Positions 6,641 to 15,629 of a DNA stretch of 21,899 nucleotides are shown piece by piece. The DNA comes from an uncultured Ilumatobacter sp. (GTDB lineage: Bacteria; Actinomycetota; Acidimicrobiia; Acidimicrobiales; Ilumatobacteraceae), in the NCBI GenBank assembly GCA_938049325.1, contig CALICC010000009.1, positions 1-21,899 on the forward strand. The letters are read 5' to 3'. Position numbers and translations under genes: made by a program. Under the pieces are notes generated by a model that was not told the DNA's origin, ran no database searches, and worked only from the letters and a program-made list of their open reading frames with translations. Positions within the stretch are counted from its first letter, which is position 1, and every line of letters begins with the position of its first letter.

Positions 6641-9600
6641 GTGGAATCGGAGAGCCAACATGCGCCACCTGTGGTCGCCGTGGTCGTTGTTCACGAGCCA
6701 GGGGACTGGTTCGAGGAGACGATCGATGCGTTCGCAGACCAGGACTACCCGAACCTTCGCTTTCTGTTCCTGATCGCCACGACCGAGGCAGACGCATCGA
6801 GCGCGGACCACGTCGAAGCCATGGTCACCGATCGGCTCGAGTCGGCGTTCGTGCGTCGGCTCGACGGCAACCCGGGGTTCGGCGTTGCTGCGAACGAGGT
6901 GTTGCGCTTGGTCGAAGGTGCCAACGGCTTCTTCCTCTTCTGCCACGACGACGTCGCGCCGGACCCCGCAGCCATCCGAGTGATGGTGGAAGAGATCTAC
7001 CGCTCGAATGCGGGCATCGTCGGACCCAAGATCGTCGAGTGGGATGACCCCGGCGTATTGATCAGTGTCGGGCTCGGCGCCGACCGGTTCGGCGAGATCG
7101 ACGAAGTCGTCGAGCCCGGCGAGGTCGATCAGGAGCAGCACGATGGCGTGCGCGACGTGTTCGTCCTGCCGACGGCGTGCATGCTCGTTCGTGCCGACCT
7201 GTTCCGCGATCTCGGTGGGTTCGACCCCGCCATCGACTTCTACGGCGAAGACCGCGAGTTGTGTTGGCGCGCCCACCACAGTGGAGCGCGAGTCGTCGTC
7301 GCCCCCATCGCACGCGTCCGCCATCGTCGCGAGCTGGAGTCGCGACGCCCAGACCTGCGCCACGCTCGCATCGAGGCTCGCAACCGTCTTCGCTCGGTCG
7401 CCACGTTGACCGGTGCTGCCCGATTGCCAGGACGCTTTCTCGAACTCCTCGTGTTGACCGTTGCCGAGCTCGTCGTGGGACTCTTCACGGGCCGCTTCCG
7501 TCAGGCAGCCGCGTCGGCGCAGGCATTTGTCGGTCTGATCCCTCGAATCCCGTCGATCATCAGTCGTCGCAAGGCCGTGGCGTCGTGTCGGCAGGTTCCC
7601 GAGCGCGAGGTTCTCGGTCTGCAGCAGCGCGGGAGTGCCCGCCTGAGCGCCTTTCTCCGGAGCCGCGAGCTGGTGTCGGCACCCACGGTCGGGACGCGTC
7701 GGTGGCGCGAGAGCACCACGGCCCCGGCGATTGCTTGGATCGTTGTGCTGGCGCTCTTCGTGCTCGGAAGCCGCAGTTTCTTGTCGGGTGGTGTGCGTGA
7801 GGTCGGCGAGTTCTTGGCGTTCCCCGAGAGCCCACGCGACCTCTTCAGTGCGTATCGCAGCGGCTGGAACGGCAACGGCATCGGTGGATCGCTGCCCAAC
7901 CCGACCGGGTGGGGCGTCTTGTCATTCCTGTCGTTCGGCACGTTGTTCCGGATGGGGTTGCTGCACACGGTGTTCATCCTCGGATTGTTCGTCGTCGGGC
8001 TGATTGGACTCTGGAAGTTGGCGACCGTTTTCCCGTCGACGCGGGCGCGGATCGGCGCGCTCGTCGTGTACGCCGCGTCACCACTGGTCGCAGGTGCGTA
8101 TTCGGTCGGCGCACTCGATGTACTGATCGCATATGCGGCGGTGCCGTGGATGGTGCACACGCTGCGTCGAGCCGTGGGCCTCGAAACTGCCGACCCCCGT
8201 TTAGCTCAACGGGACCTCATCGACGGTCTGGTCGAGCTCTCGTGGGCCGAGCGGCTTCGTCGAACGCTCCAGTTCGCCATCACGGTCGGTCTGGCTACTG
8301 CGTTCGAGCCGATCATGTTCTTCGTCGCGCTGTGGATCGGCGTGCTCCTCGCGATCGGGACGCTGCTCGCGTTTGCGCCGTGGAAGACGGGCGTCCTGTA
8401 TCTCGGCGTGACGGCGGCCGGTGGGACAGTCGCCGCCCTCCTGAACCTTCCCTGGATCACGTCGTGGAGTTGGGCTCGCATCGTTGGGCCGTCACCGATT
8501 GGGGACCCGGCTCGCGGCATCGTCGATCTCGCGTCGTTCCAGATCGCGCGGGTCGACTTCGCGGCGCTCGTGTTCGCCTGGTTCGTTCCCGTCGTCGCGG
8601 CGATTCTGCTTGCACGCACGTGGCGACTCACGTGGGCCATTCGCTCAGCAGCTCTCGTCGTCGGTTTCGGTGCACTCGCCGTGTTCGGCGATCAGGGGCG
8701 GTTGCCGTTTGCGTCGCCGACCGCTGGTGTCCTGCTGGTGCCGGTTGCGGTCGGCCTCGCCATTTCCGCCGCAGCGGCGCTTGCCGCATTCGACCTCGAT
8801 GTGCGTGGCGAATCATTCGGCTGGCGACAGCCGCTCGGAATTGCCGCGAGCTGTGCGATCGTGATCGGGGTCGTACCCGGTGCGGTCAGCGTTGCTCCCG
8901 GCGACTGGGGAGCCGCGTCGACTCCGATTGCCTGGCAGATCGAAGCCCAGCTTCCTGACGTTCCGCTTCCTGACGCTCTCGAAGAAGGCGGCGACTACCA
9001 CGTGCTTCTCCTCGGCGACGCTCGAGTCTTCCCGGTGCCAGGCACGGAATATCGCAACGGCGTGTCGTTCGCAGTGATGTCCGACGATGATCTCGACGTG
9101 CGGTCCCGCTGGGCGTCCACCGACGAGGTCGACGAGGCGATCACGATCGCGCTCGACCAGATCGCGCTCGGTTCGACGCAACGAGCCGGCCGCCTGTTGG
9201 CACCGCTCGGTATCCGCTTCATCGTGGTGCCATTGTTCGACGGCGTGGTGTCCACGGCGAATGACCCGCTCGAACCTCCCTTCGGCCTGGTCGAAGCTCT
9301 CGACGAACAACTCGACATCGCGAGTCCGCTCAGCCTGTCGACGTTCGAGTACTACGAGAACACAGCGTGGCTTCCGACCTACTCGATGTTGTCAGGGTCC
9401 TCGGCTGAGGCGAGCCGAACCGCGGGCAACGACGCACTCGTGCGCGCCGATCTCACCGATGCCAGCCCGATCTTCGTCGGTGCTGACCCGAAGGCGTCCG
9501 CAACCGACACCGTCAGCGCTGGTGTGGTCCACTTGGCAGTCCCGTTCGACGAGAACTGGAAGCTCGAGGTCGACGGTCAACAGGTGCCTGCTCGTCGAGC

Positions 9601-10132
9601 GTTCGGGGTGACCACTGCGTTCGACGTTGAAACAGGTGGCACGGCGACGCTCTCGTACGAAACGCCGGGGGGCCGCTCGCTTGCGCTGGCGTTCCAATTC
9701 GTCCTGTGGGCATTGGCGCTGTTCGGTGCAGCGAGCGTGAGCATTCCGCTGGCGCGCCGGAGCGGGCCGCTGGTGAGCGATGAAACGCTCATCCGGTTCG
9801 ACCCTGAGATCGACGGCGGGTTCTTGGATCCGGTCGACGCCGGCGAGGCCGGTGGCGCATTGCTCGACCCGGGGCTCGACATGACGGGCCAGATCGCTCG
9901 AACGGCAGCGATGGCTGACGATGATGATGACGGCGGAGACCTCGTCGACGTCGTTGCCGATGCTGGCGAGCTCGATCACCTGCCTTGGGGCGATGACCCG
10001 GCGGCGGGTGAGCCGCTGAGCGACATCGAACGTCTCGACGCAGATGCCGGCGCGCTTCGCGACGACCTCTTCGACGAGCACGGCGACGACGTTCCTGTCG
10101 ACAGCGACCATGACGAGGAGGCAGGTTCGTGA
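6641..10132 (+). CDS. Giant bifunctional-looking membrane protein: GT2 glycosyltransferase domain fused to a GT-C-like multi-pass region
   Basis: The 1163-residue product has four parts. Residues 10-230 are a GT-A fold GT2 domain: VVAVVVVHEPGDWF, then GNPGFGVAANEVL (76-88), the metal-binding FCHDDVAPDP (100-109), and YGEDRELCWRA (201-211), the catalytic ED motif of rhamnosyl/galactofuranosyl-type GT2 enzymes. Residues about 265-300 and 360-750 hold roughly a dozen hydrophobic helices. Residues 760-1010 form an extracytoplasmic region ending in FDENWKLEVDGQQVPARRAF, similar to the end of YfhO/GT-C-type proteins. After a last helix (1015-1036) comes an acidic tail of about 125 residues, very rich in Asp. 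The GTG at 6641 is the only start that keeps the first GT2 strand intact. It overlaps the DUF5719 gene by four bases. It probably transfers a sugar to, or polymerises, an envelope glycan; donor and acceptor are unknown. Paralogues with this layout next to DUF5719 occur in other actinobacteria, from memory. Confidence 0.85.
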   Translation: MESESQHAPPVVAVVVVHEPGDWFEETIDAFADQDYPNLRFLFLIATTEADASSADHVEAMVTDRLESAFVRRLDGNPGFGVAANEVLRLVEGANGFFLFCHDDVAPDPAAIRVMVEEIYRSNAGIVGPKIVEWDDPGVLISVGLGADRFGEIDEVVEPGEVDQEQHDGVRDVFVLPTACMLVRADLFRDLGGFDPAIDFYGEDRELCWRAHHSGARVVVAPIARVRHRRELESRRPDLRHARIEARNRLRSVATLTGAARLPGRFLELLVLTVAELVVGLFTGRFRQAAASAQAFVGLIPRIPSIISRRKAVASCRQVPEREVLGLQQRGSARLSAFLRSRELVSAPTVGTRRWRESTTAPAIAWIVVLALFVLGSRSFLSGGVREVGEFLAFPESPRDLFSAYRSGWNGNGIGGSLPNPTGWGVLSFLSFGTLFRMGLLHTVFILGLFVVGLIGLWKLATVFPSTRARIGALVVYAASPLVAGAYSVGALDVLIAYAAVPWMVHTLRRAVGLETADPRLAQRDLIDGLVELSWAERLRRTLQFAITVGLATAFEPIMFFVALWIGVLLAIGTLLAFAPWKTGVLYLGVTAAGGTVAALLNLPWITSWSWARIVGPSPIGDPARGIVDLASFQIARVDFAALVFAWFVPVVAAILLARTWRLTWAIRSAALVVGFGALAVFGDQGRLPFASPTAGVLLVPVAVGLAISAAAALAAFDLDVRGESFGWRQPLGIAASCAIVIGVVPGAVSVAPGDWGAASTPIAWQIEAQLPDVPLPDALEEGGDYHVLLLGDARVFPVPGTEYRNGVSFAVMSDDDLDVRSRWASTDEVDEAITIALDQIALGSTQRAGRLLAPLGIRFIVVPLFDGVVSTANDPLEPPFGLVEALDEQLDIASPLSLSTFEYYENTAWLPTYSMLSGSSAEASRTAGNDALVRADLTDASPIFVGADPKASATDTVSAGVVHLAVPFDENWKLEVDGQQVPARRAFGVTTAFDVETGGTATLSYETPGGRSLALAFQFVLWALALFGAASVSIPLARRSGPLVSDETLIRFDPEIDGGFLDPVDAGEAGGALLDPGLDMTGQIARTAAMADDDDDGGDLVDVVADAGELDHLPWGDDPAAGEPLSDIERLDADAGALRDDLFDEHGDDVPVDSDHDEEAGS
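10115..10121 (+). promoter_or_regulatory. Strong Shine-Dalgarno GAGGAGG for the coupled DUF5719 gene
   Basis: GAGGAGG lies seven bases before the GTG at 10129, inside the 3' end of the GT2 gene. It fixes that GTG as the start and contrasts with the promoter-proximal starts elsewhere in the window, which lack a ribosome site. Confidence 0.8.
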
Positions 10133-11703
10133 ATCGCCGCTCGGTTCCCGCATTGCTGCTCGTCATCCTCGGGCTCGCCGGACTGGTCGTGGTCGGTCGC
10201 GACGCGACAGCGCCACAGCCTGCGTTCTTCGCCAACACCGGGGGCACCTGGATGCCGGCGGTCGGAACGTCGGGGTCCTTGACCGGAAGCTGGTTCTGTC
10301 CCGGCGTTCCCACCAGCGGGCTCGACGACGTCGGCGGCTCGGTCGTGGTGTCCAACCGCGACGCCGCGCAGATCGTCGGTCGGTTCCAGGTGCTCACCGA
10401 GAACGGCGTGGTGGCCGACGAGTCGTTCACCGTCGACTCGTGGTCCCAGGCAACGCTCGACGTCGATGCCCGCGTCGACGATGCACCGTTTGCCAGTGTG
10501 GTGGTCGAGGTCGAAGGTGGCGGCGGCTTGGTCGAGCAGATCGCCGAACACCCGCTGGGTGACTCGGTCGCTGCGTGTTCGAACCAAACCTCCGCCAACT
10601 GGTACCTCGCCGACGGATTCACACTTGATTCGAGCAACGAAACGCTCATCTTGTCGAACCCGTTCGACGAGTCGGTGGTGGCGGACCTGAGGTTCTCGAC
10701 CGAAGGGCGACAGTCCGAACCCGGATTGTTCGAGGGGTTCACGGTGCTGCCTCGCTCCGTGCGAACGATCTCGTTGGGGGAACTCGCTCGCAACGAACCG
10801 ATCATCGCAACGTCGATCGAAGCGAGAGCGGGCCGGTTGGTCGTCGGGCGCGCGCAGGAGTACCAGGGCGGTGGTCGATTCGGATTCGACGTGTCGCTCG
10901 CCGCGCCTGAGTTGCGTGACCAGTGGTGGTTCGCCGACGGTGAGCGCGCCGACGGGATCGAGGAGACCTATTCGATCTACAACCCGACCGACGAGGATGT
11001 CGAGGTCACGGTGTTCTTCGGTGGGCTCCCGCTGGCCGCAACAGGTGTGAATGAACGCGACCCGGTCATCGTGCCGGCGCGACGTGTCGTCGTGTACGAC
11101 CCATACGCCACGGTTCCGTCTGTCGATGGTGTCGATGGTGCCGATGGCGCAGGTGATGACGTCGTCGACGAAGAGGCCGATGCCAGTGGGACCTCGACTG
11201 ACGACGGCGGTGACTTCGTCGACTTCGAAGGGCCGAGCGTCGACATTCCCGACGGTCGACATGCCACGGTCTTCTCCACGCTGGCGCAACCGTCGATCGT
11301 CGTCGAACGCGTCATCACGCGTCCGAGCGACGGATCGATTGCCACGTCGACCGTGCTCGGCGCACCGCCGCGACCTGATGGTTATGTCGCGAACACGTGG
11401 CATATGGGCATCGGACCGGCGCAGCCGACCGAGGACGCCCTCGTCGTCTACAACATCGACCAGATCGATGCCACGATCACCGTGTCGGTCGTCGGCCCCG
11501 ACGGTCCGTCGGTCGTGCCGTCGCTCGACCAGGTGACGTTGACGTCGGGTGGGATCACCACGATCGATCTCGTCGACCAGGACGTGCTCGGGCGTGAACT
11601 GATCGTGACGTCGACCAGCCGAGTATTCATCGAGCGCTCACTGCCGAGGAACAACGACCTCCCCGGACGCTCCGGGTCGTGGCTCTTGCCGTCGTCGGGC
11701 TGA
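10129..11703 (+). CDS. DUF5719-like exported protein, translationally coupled to the giant GT2 protein
   Basis: This 524-residue protein begins with a basic stretch and one hydrophobic helix (residues 6-23, VPALLLVILGLAGLVVVG), an uncleaved anchor or signal peptide, so the rest lies outside the membrane. The exported part consists of repeating beta-rich modules with the theme 'W.fadG...I.NP......v.v......g' (WYLADGFTL...LILSNPFDE; WWFADGER...YSIYNPTDE; NTWHMGIG...LVVYNIDQ), suggesting tandem Ig-like domains. This matches what I remember of DUF5719 proteins. An Asp/Gly-rich linker (about 331-375) interrupts the third module. The start overlaps the previous stop (GTGA) with a strong ribosome site, so the two products are probably made in fixed ratio and may form a complex. 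Two cysteines, in SWFCPG and AACSN, could form a disulphide. Its biochemical role is unknown. Confidence 0.7.
   Translation: MNRRSVPALLLVILGLAGLVVVGRDATAPQPAFFANTGGTWMPAVGTSGSLTGSWFCPGVPTSGLDDVGGSVVVSNRDAAQIVGRFQVLTENGVVADESFTVDSWSQATLDVDARVDDAPFASVVVEVEGGGGLVEQIAEHPLGDSVAACSNQTSANWYLADGFTLDSSNETLILSNPFDESVVADLRFSTEGRQSEPGLFEGFTVLPRSVRTISLGELARNEPIIATSIEARAGRLVVGRAQEYQGGGRFGFDVSLAAPELRDQWWFADGERADGIEETYSIYNPTDEDVEVTVFFGGLPLAATGVNERDPVIVPARRVVVYDPYATVPSVDGVDGADGAGDDVVDEEADASGTSTDDGGDFVDFEGPSVDIPDGRHATVFSTLAQPSIVVERVITRPSDGSIATSTVLGAPPRPDGYVANTWHMGIGPAQPTEDALVVYNIDQIDATITVSVVGPDGPSVVPSLDQVTLTSGGITTIDLVDQDVLGRELIVTSTSRVFIERSLPRNNDLPGRSGSWLLPSSG
11122..11150 (+). repeat. Short 9-base tandem repeat (gtcgatggt-like) in the DUF5719 linker
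   Basis: Two perfect and one imperfect copies of a GTCGATGGT-type unit encode the Val/Ala-Asp-Gly triplets that open the acidic linker. The unit length keeps the frame, so copy number could vary without breaking the gene. Confidence 0.6.
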
Positions 11704-11716
11704 CTCGCTACGTCGT

Positions 11717-11722
11717 TAGCCT
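11717..11722 (+). promoter_or_regulatory. -10 hexamer TAGCCT, leaderless-type, for the thioredoxin-like gene
   Basis: TAGCCT ends six bases before the GTG at 11729, in the 25-base gap after the DUF5719 stop. The thioredoxin gene may therefore have its own promoter in addition to read-through. Confidence 0.45.
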
Positions 11723-11728
11723 CTCGGT

Positions 11729-12175
11729 GTGACTCGATTGCTGATCGCCGTCGTCATCGTGGCGCTGGCCGCTGGTGTTGCGTACATCGTGCAACGGCGT
11801 CGAGTTCCCGACGCTCCGACCCAGCGTCGGTACTCCGTGCCCGAGCAGTTGGATCGGAATGATTTCTCTCGCCCGGATGCTCCATGGCTGGTTGCGGTGT
11901 TCACGTCCGACACCTGTGACAAATGTGCTGAGGTCGCCAGCAAGGCCGTCGTTCTCGAGACCGATGAGGTGGCTGTCGAGACCATTGACTTCGTGCGGCA
12001 TCGTGACCGTCACGATCGCTACAAGATCGACGCAGTGCCGACGTTGGTGATCGTTGACGCTGCAGGCGTGACCCAGCGGAGCTTTCTCGGACCGATGTCA
12101 GCGACCGACCTGTGGGCGGCCGTGGCGGAAGCACGCGAACCGGGCTCGACGCCCGAATCGTGCGCCGAGCACTAG
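11729..12175 (+). CDS. Membrane-anchored thioredoxin-like protein
   Basis: The 148-residue product has one N-terminal hydrophobic helix (residues 4-21) followed by a basic RRR. A thioredoxin fold begins near residue 50. WLVAVFTSDTCDKCAEV (53-69) carries the redox-active Cys63-Asp-Lys-Cys66, and DAVPTLVIVD (101-110) has the cis-proline (Pro104) that faces the active site. Fusion to a membrane anchor suggests thiol-disulphide exchange at the membrane. The RRR after the helix would by the positive-inside rule place the domain in the cytoplasm, while a signal-anchor reading would place it outside, so topology is unsettled. An additional cysteine lies near the C-terminus (Cys145). It lies 25 bases after the DUF5719 gene, whose product has cysteines outside the membrane, a possible substrate by inference. 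It converges with ftsH. Confidence 0.85.
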   Translation: MTRLLIAVVIVALAAGVAYIVQRRRVPDAPTQRRYSVPEQLDRNDFSRPDAPWLVAVFTSDTCDKCAEVASKAVVLETDEVAVETIDFVRHRDRHDRYKIDAVPTLVIVDAAGVTQRSFLGPMSATDLWAAVAEAREPGSTPESCAEH

Positions 12176-12197
12176 AGCACCGGGCACAACGAGATGC

Positions 12198-14189
<1,992 letters not shown>

Positions 14190-14195
14190 GGGCCA

Positions 14196-14201
14196 ATGAT
14201 A
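14196..14201 (-). promoter_or_regulatory. -10 hexamer TATCAT, leaderless-type, for ftsH
   Basis: On the minus strand TATCAT ends six bases before the ATG at 14189. A possible weak -35, TGGCAA, lies 16 bases upstream of it. This is the closest match to the consensus TATAAT in the window. Confidence 0.55.
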
Positions 14202-14308
14202 CGACGCCGACGACGTATTGCCAGGTCGATGCCTCTCGAACGCATGTGTGAAACGCCACGCTCGGATTGGGAATACGCGGTATCCACCACGTCGCGCGTC
14301 CGTTCGTT

Positions 14309-14314
14309 TACCGT
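14309..14314 (+). promoter_or_regulatory. -10 hexamer TACCGT, leaderless-type, for the DUF3499 gene
   Basis: TACCGT ends eight bases before the ATG at 14323. The intervening bases are pyrimidine-rich (TTTCTTTC), which excludes a Shine-Dalgarno and supports this start over the longer frame from 14218. Confidence 0.5.
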
Positions 14315-14322
14315 TTTCTTTC

Positions 14323-14772
14323 ATGGCAGTTGGGCCCACAGAGACACCGCACGAACGCAAGCGCGAACTGGGCATGGACAGCCTGTTCGACCGCATCGCC
14401 AGCGAACTCGCCGAGAGCGCTGACAACGACGACACCACCGAGACGTGGCGACCGCCGTCGCCCGACGACATCTCCGGTGCCATGATCCTGCCCGGTTCGA
14501 AGAGCTGGCCGGCCCCCGACATCTCGACGCAGATCGAGCGGCCGTTGGCAGCAGATCGCCAATGCTCTCGCTCAGGCTGCTCGAATGCTGCTGCGGTCAC
14601 GCTGAGCTATCACTACGGGCAGTCCCAGGTTTGGATCGATCGCCTGTGGCCCGAACGTGAGCCGCACATGTACGACATGTGTGAACAGCACGCCGAACGA
14701 CTCTCCGTTCCGCGGGGCTGGCATCTCGACGATCGTCGTGGCAGCCGCCACGCAGCGCTCATCGCCGTCTGA
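14323..14772 (+). CDS. DUF3499-family protein, putative zinc-binding
   Basis: This 149-residue protein matches the actinobacterial DUF3499 pattern: a variable acidic N-terminus, then CSRSGCSNAAAVTLSYHY, then EPHMYDMCEQHAERLSVPRGW. Two cysteines (C-x4-C) and a C-x2-H pair could bind a metal ion, as in small zinc ribbons. The molecular function is not known. In other actinobacteria the family sits near manB, whiB-type regulators and F420 genes, and here it lies in the same broad neighbourhood. Start choice: the frame is open from 14218, but the ATG at 14323 has a promoter-like hexamer eight bases upstream; an ATG at 14374 (MDSLFDR) is a second alternative. It is divergent from ftsH. Confidence 0.85.
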   Translation: MAVGPTETPHERKRELGMDSLFDRIASELAESADNDDTTETWRPPSPDDISGAMILPGSKSWPAPDISTQIERPLAADRQCSRSGCSNAAAVTLSYHYGQSQVWIDRLWPEREPHMYDMCEQHAERLSVPRGWHLDDRRGSRHAALIAV

Positions 14773-14779
14773 TCGCTCG

Positions 14780-14797
14780 CTGAGTCGCCCGTCTCAG
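14780..14797 (+). terminator. Weak hairpin after the DUF3499 gene
   Basis: CTGAG and CTCAG form a five-pair stem with an eight-base loop directly after the stop at 14772, followed by TTTCGTT. The stem is short and the T run poor, so this is only a candidate. Confidence 0.25.
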
Positions 14798-14812
14798 TTT
14801 CGTTGGCGCCGG

Positions 14813-14818
14813 TAGCGT
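14813..14818 (+). promoter_or_regulatory. -10 hexamer TAGCGT, leaderless-type, for the CPBP protease gene
   Basis: TAGCGT ends seven bases before the GTG at 14826 and no ribosome site is visible. This supports the GTG as the start. Confidence 0.5.
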
Positions 14819-14825
14819 CCGATCG

Positions 14826-15548
14826 GTGCCCCAGACTTCAACGTCCGAGTGCCCGGTCGGGGCTCAGCAAGGCGTCTCGTTCTTCCTGGGCAGCTGGGTC
14901 GTTGCCGCACTCTTGTCGTCCTTCGTTGTGGCGGTGTTCAGCGGCGGCGCCGACGACGTTCCGATCGGCGTGCTCGCATTCTCTGCCGCCGTTGGCTGGA
15001 CGGTGTATGCGTGCGGCGCGTGGTTGGCGTCGAAGCGAGCCGGATCCGGAGACGTTCGGTCGGACTTCGGTATCTCCGCGGCGCCGATCGACGCTGTCGG
15101 CCTGCCGCTCGGTGTCGCGGCACAACTTGCGCTCATCCCGCTGATCTACGCCCCGCTCAAAGCGTTCTGGCCCGACACGTTCGACGAGGCGGCGCTCACA
15201 GAAACCGCAGAAGACCTGGTCGATCGAGCCGACGGGGCGATGATGATCGTGTTGGCACTGGTCGTCGTGGTGGGTGCGCCGCTGGCCGAAGAACTGTTCT
15301 ACCGCGGGCTCCTTCAACGCCCGCTGCTCGCTCGAGCGGCCTCCGGCCCGATCGTGGTGGTGATCGTGGTTGGCGTCGCCGTCGTGTTCGCTCTCATTCA
15401 CTTCCGCCCGGTGGAGTATCCGGGCCTCTTCGGCGCTGGCCTGGTTTTTGGCGTTTGTGCATGGCGAACCGGGCGCCTCGCCATGTCGGTTGCGGCGCAC
15501 GTCGCCTTCAACGCAACCGCATTGGTGATGGCGACGAGCGCGGTCTGA
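14826..15548 (+). CDS. CPBP family intramembrane glutamic-type protease (CAAX/Abi domain)
   Basis: This 240-residue protein with about seven hydrophobic segments carries all three motifs of the CPBP (Rce1-like) family. EELFYRG (155-161) has the paired glutamates and arginine, FALIHF (188-193) has the first histidine, and HVAFN (225-229) has the second histidine and asparagine. These residues line the active site within the membrane. Bacterial members act in membrane protein processing, bacteriocin self-immunity or unknown roles, and the substrate here cannot be inferred. It follows the DUF3499 gene on the same strand with a 53-base gap that contains its own promoter-like hexamer. The downstream gap of 81 bases leads to the second giant membrane protein. 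Confidence 0.92.
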   Translation: MPQTSTSECPVGAQQGVSFFLGSWVVAALLSSFVVAVFSGGADDVPIGVLAFSAAVGWTVYACGAWLASKRAGSGDVRSDFGISAAPIDAVGLPLGVAAQLALIPLIYAPLKAFWPDTFDEAALTETAEDLVDRADGAMMIVLALVVVVGAPLAEELFYRGLLQRPLLARAASGPIVVVIVVGVAVVFALIHFRPVEYPGLFGAGLVFGVCAWRTGRLAMSVAAHVAFNATALVMATSAV

Positions 15549-15593
15549 TGATCCAAGGTTTCGTCGAGTGACCAGCCCTCGAACTCGTGGTTT

Positions 15594-15615
15594 GTCACAA
15601 TGGGGATTCTGTGAC
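15594..15615. promoter_or_regulatory. Inverted repeat GTCACA-N10-TGTGAC, possible operator
   Basis: Two perfect six-base arms, GTCACA at 15594-15599 and TGTGAC at 15610-15615, are separated by ten bases. They lie 15 to 36 bases before the ATG of the 1008-residue protein. A dimeric regulator could bind here. The arms are inverted relative to a CRP site, so it is not a CRP box. Confidence 0.35.
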
Positions 15616-15629
15616 GATGGACTGGTGCG

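Noticed and set aside
9976..11403. 475-residue open frame on the minus strand
   Set aside because: Opposite the GT2 tail and DUF5719 genes; Arg/Asp/Val-rich with no fold signature.
14273..14283. ATAC-GCG-GTAT palindrome as a heat-shock operator for ftsH/DUF3499
   Set aside because: Arms are only four bases long and match neither CIRCE nor the HAIR element.
14190..14600. 137-residue N-terminal extension of FtsH
   Set aside because: The extension lacks family similarity, overlaps the DUF3499 gene antisense, and the ATG at 14189 has a well-placed TATCAT.
15594..15615. CRP-type cAMP receptor site
   Set aside because: The arms are in the opposite orientation to TGTGA-N6-TCACA and the spacer is ten bases.
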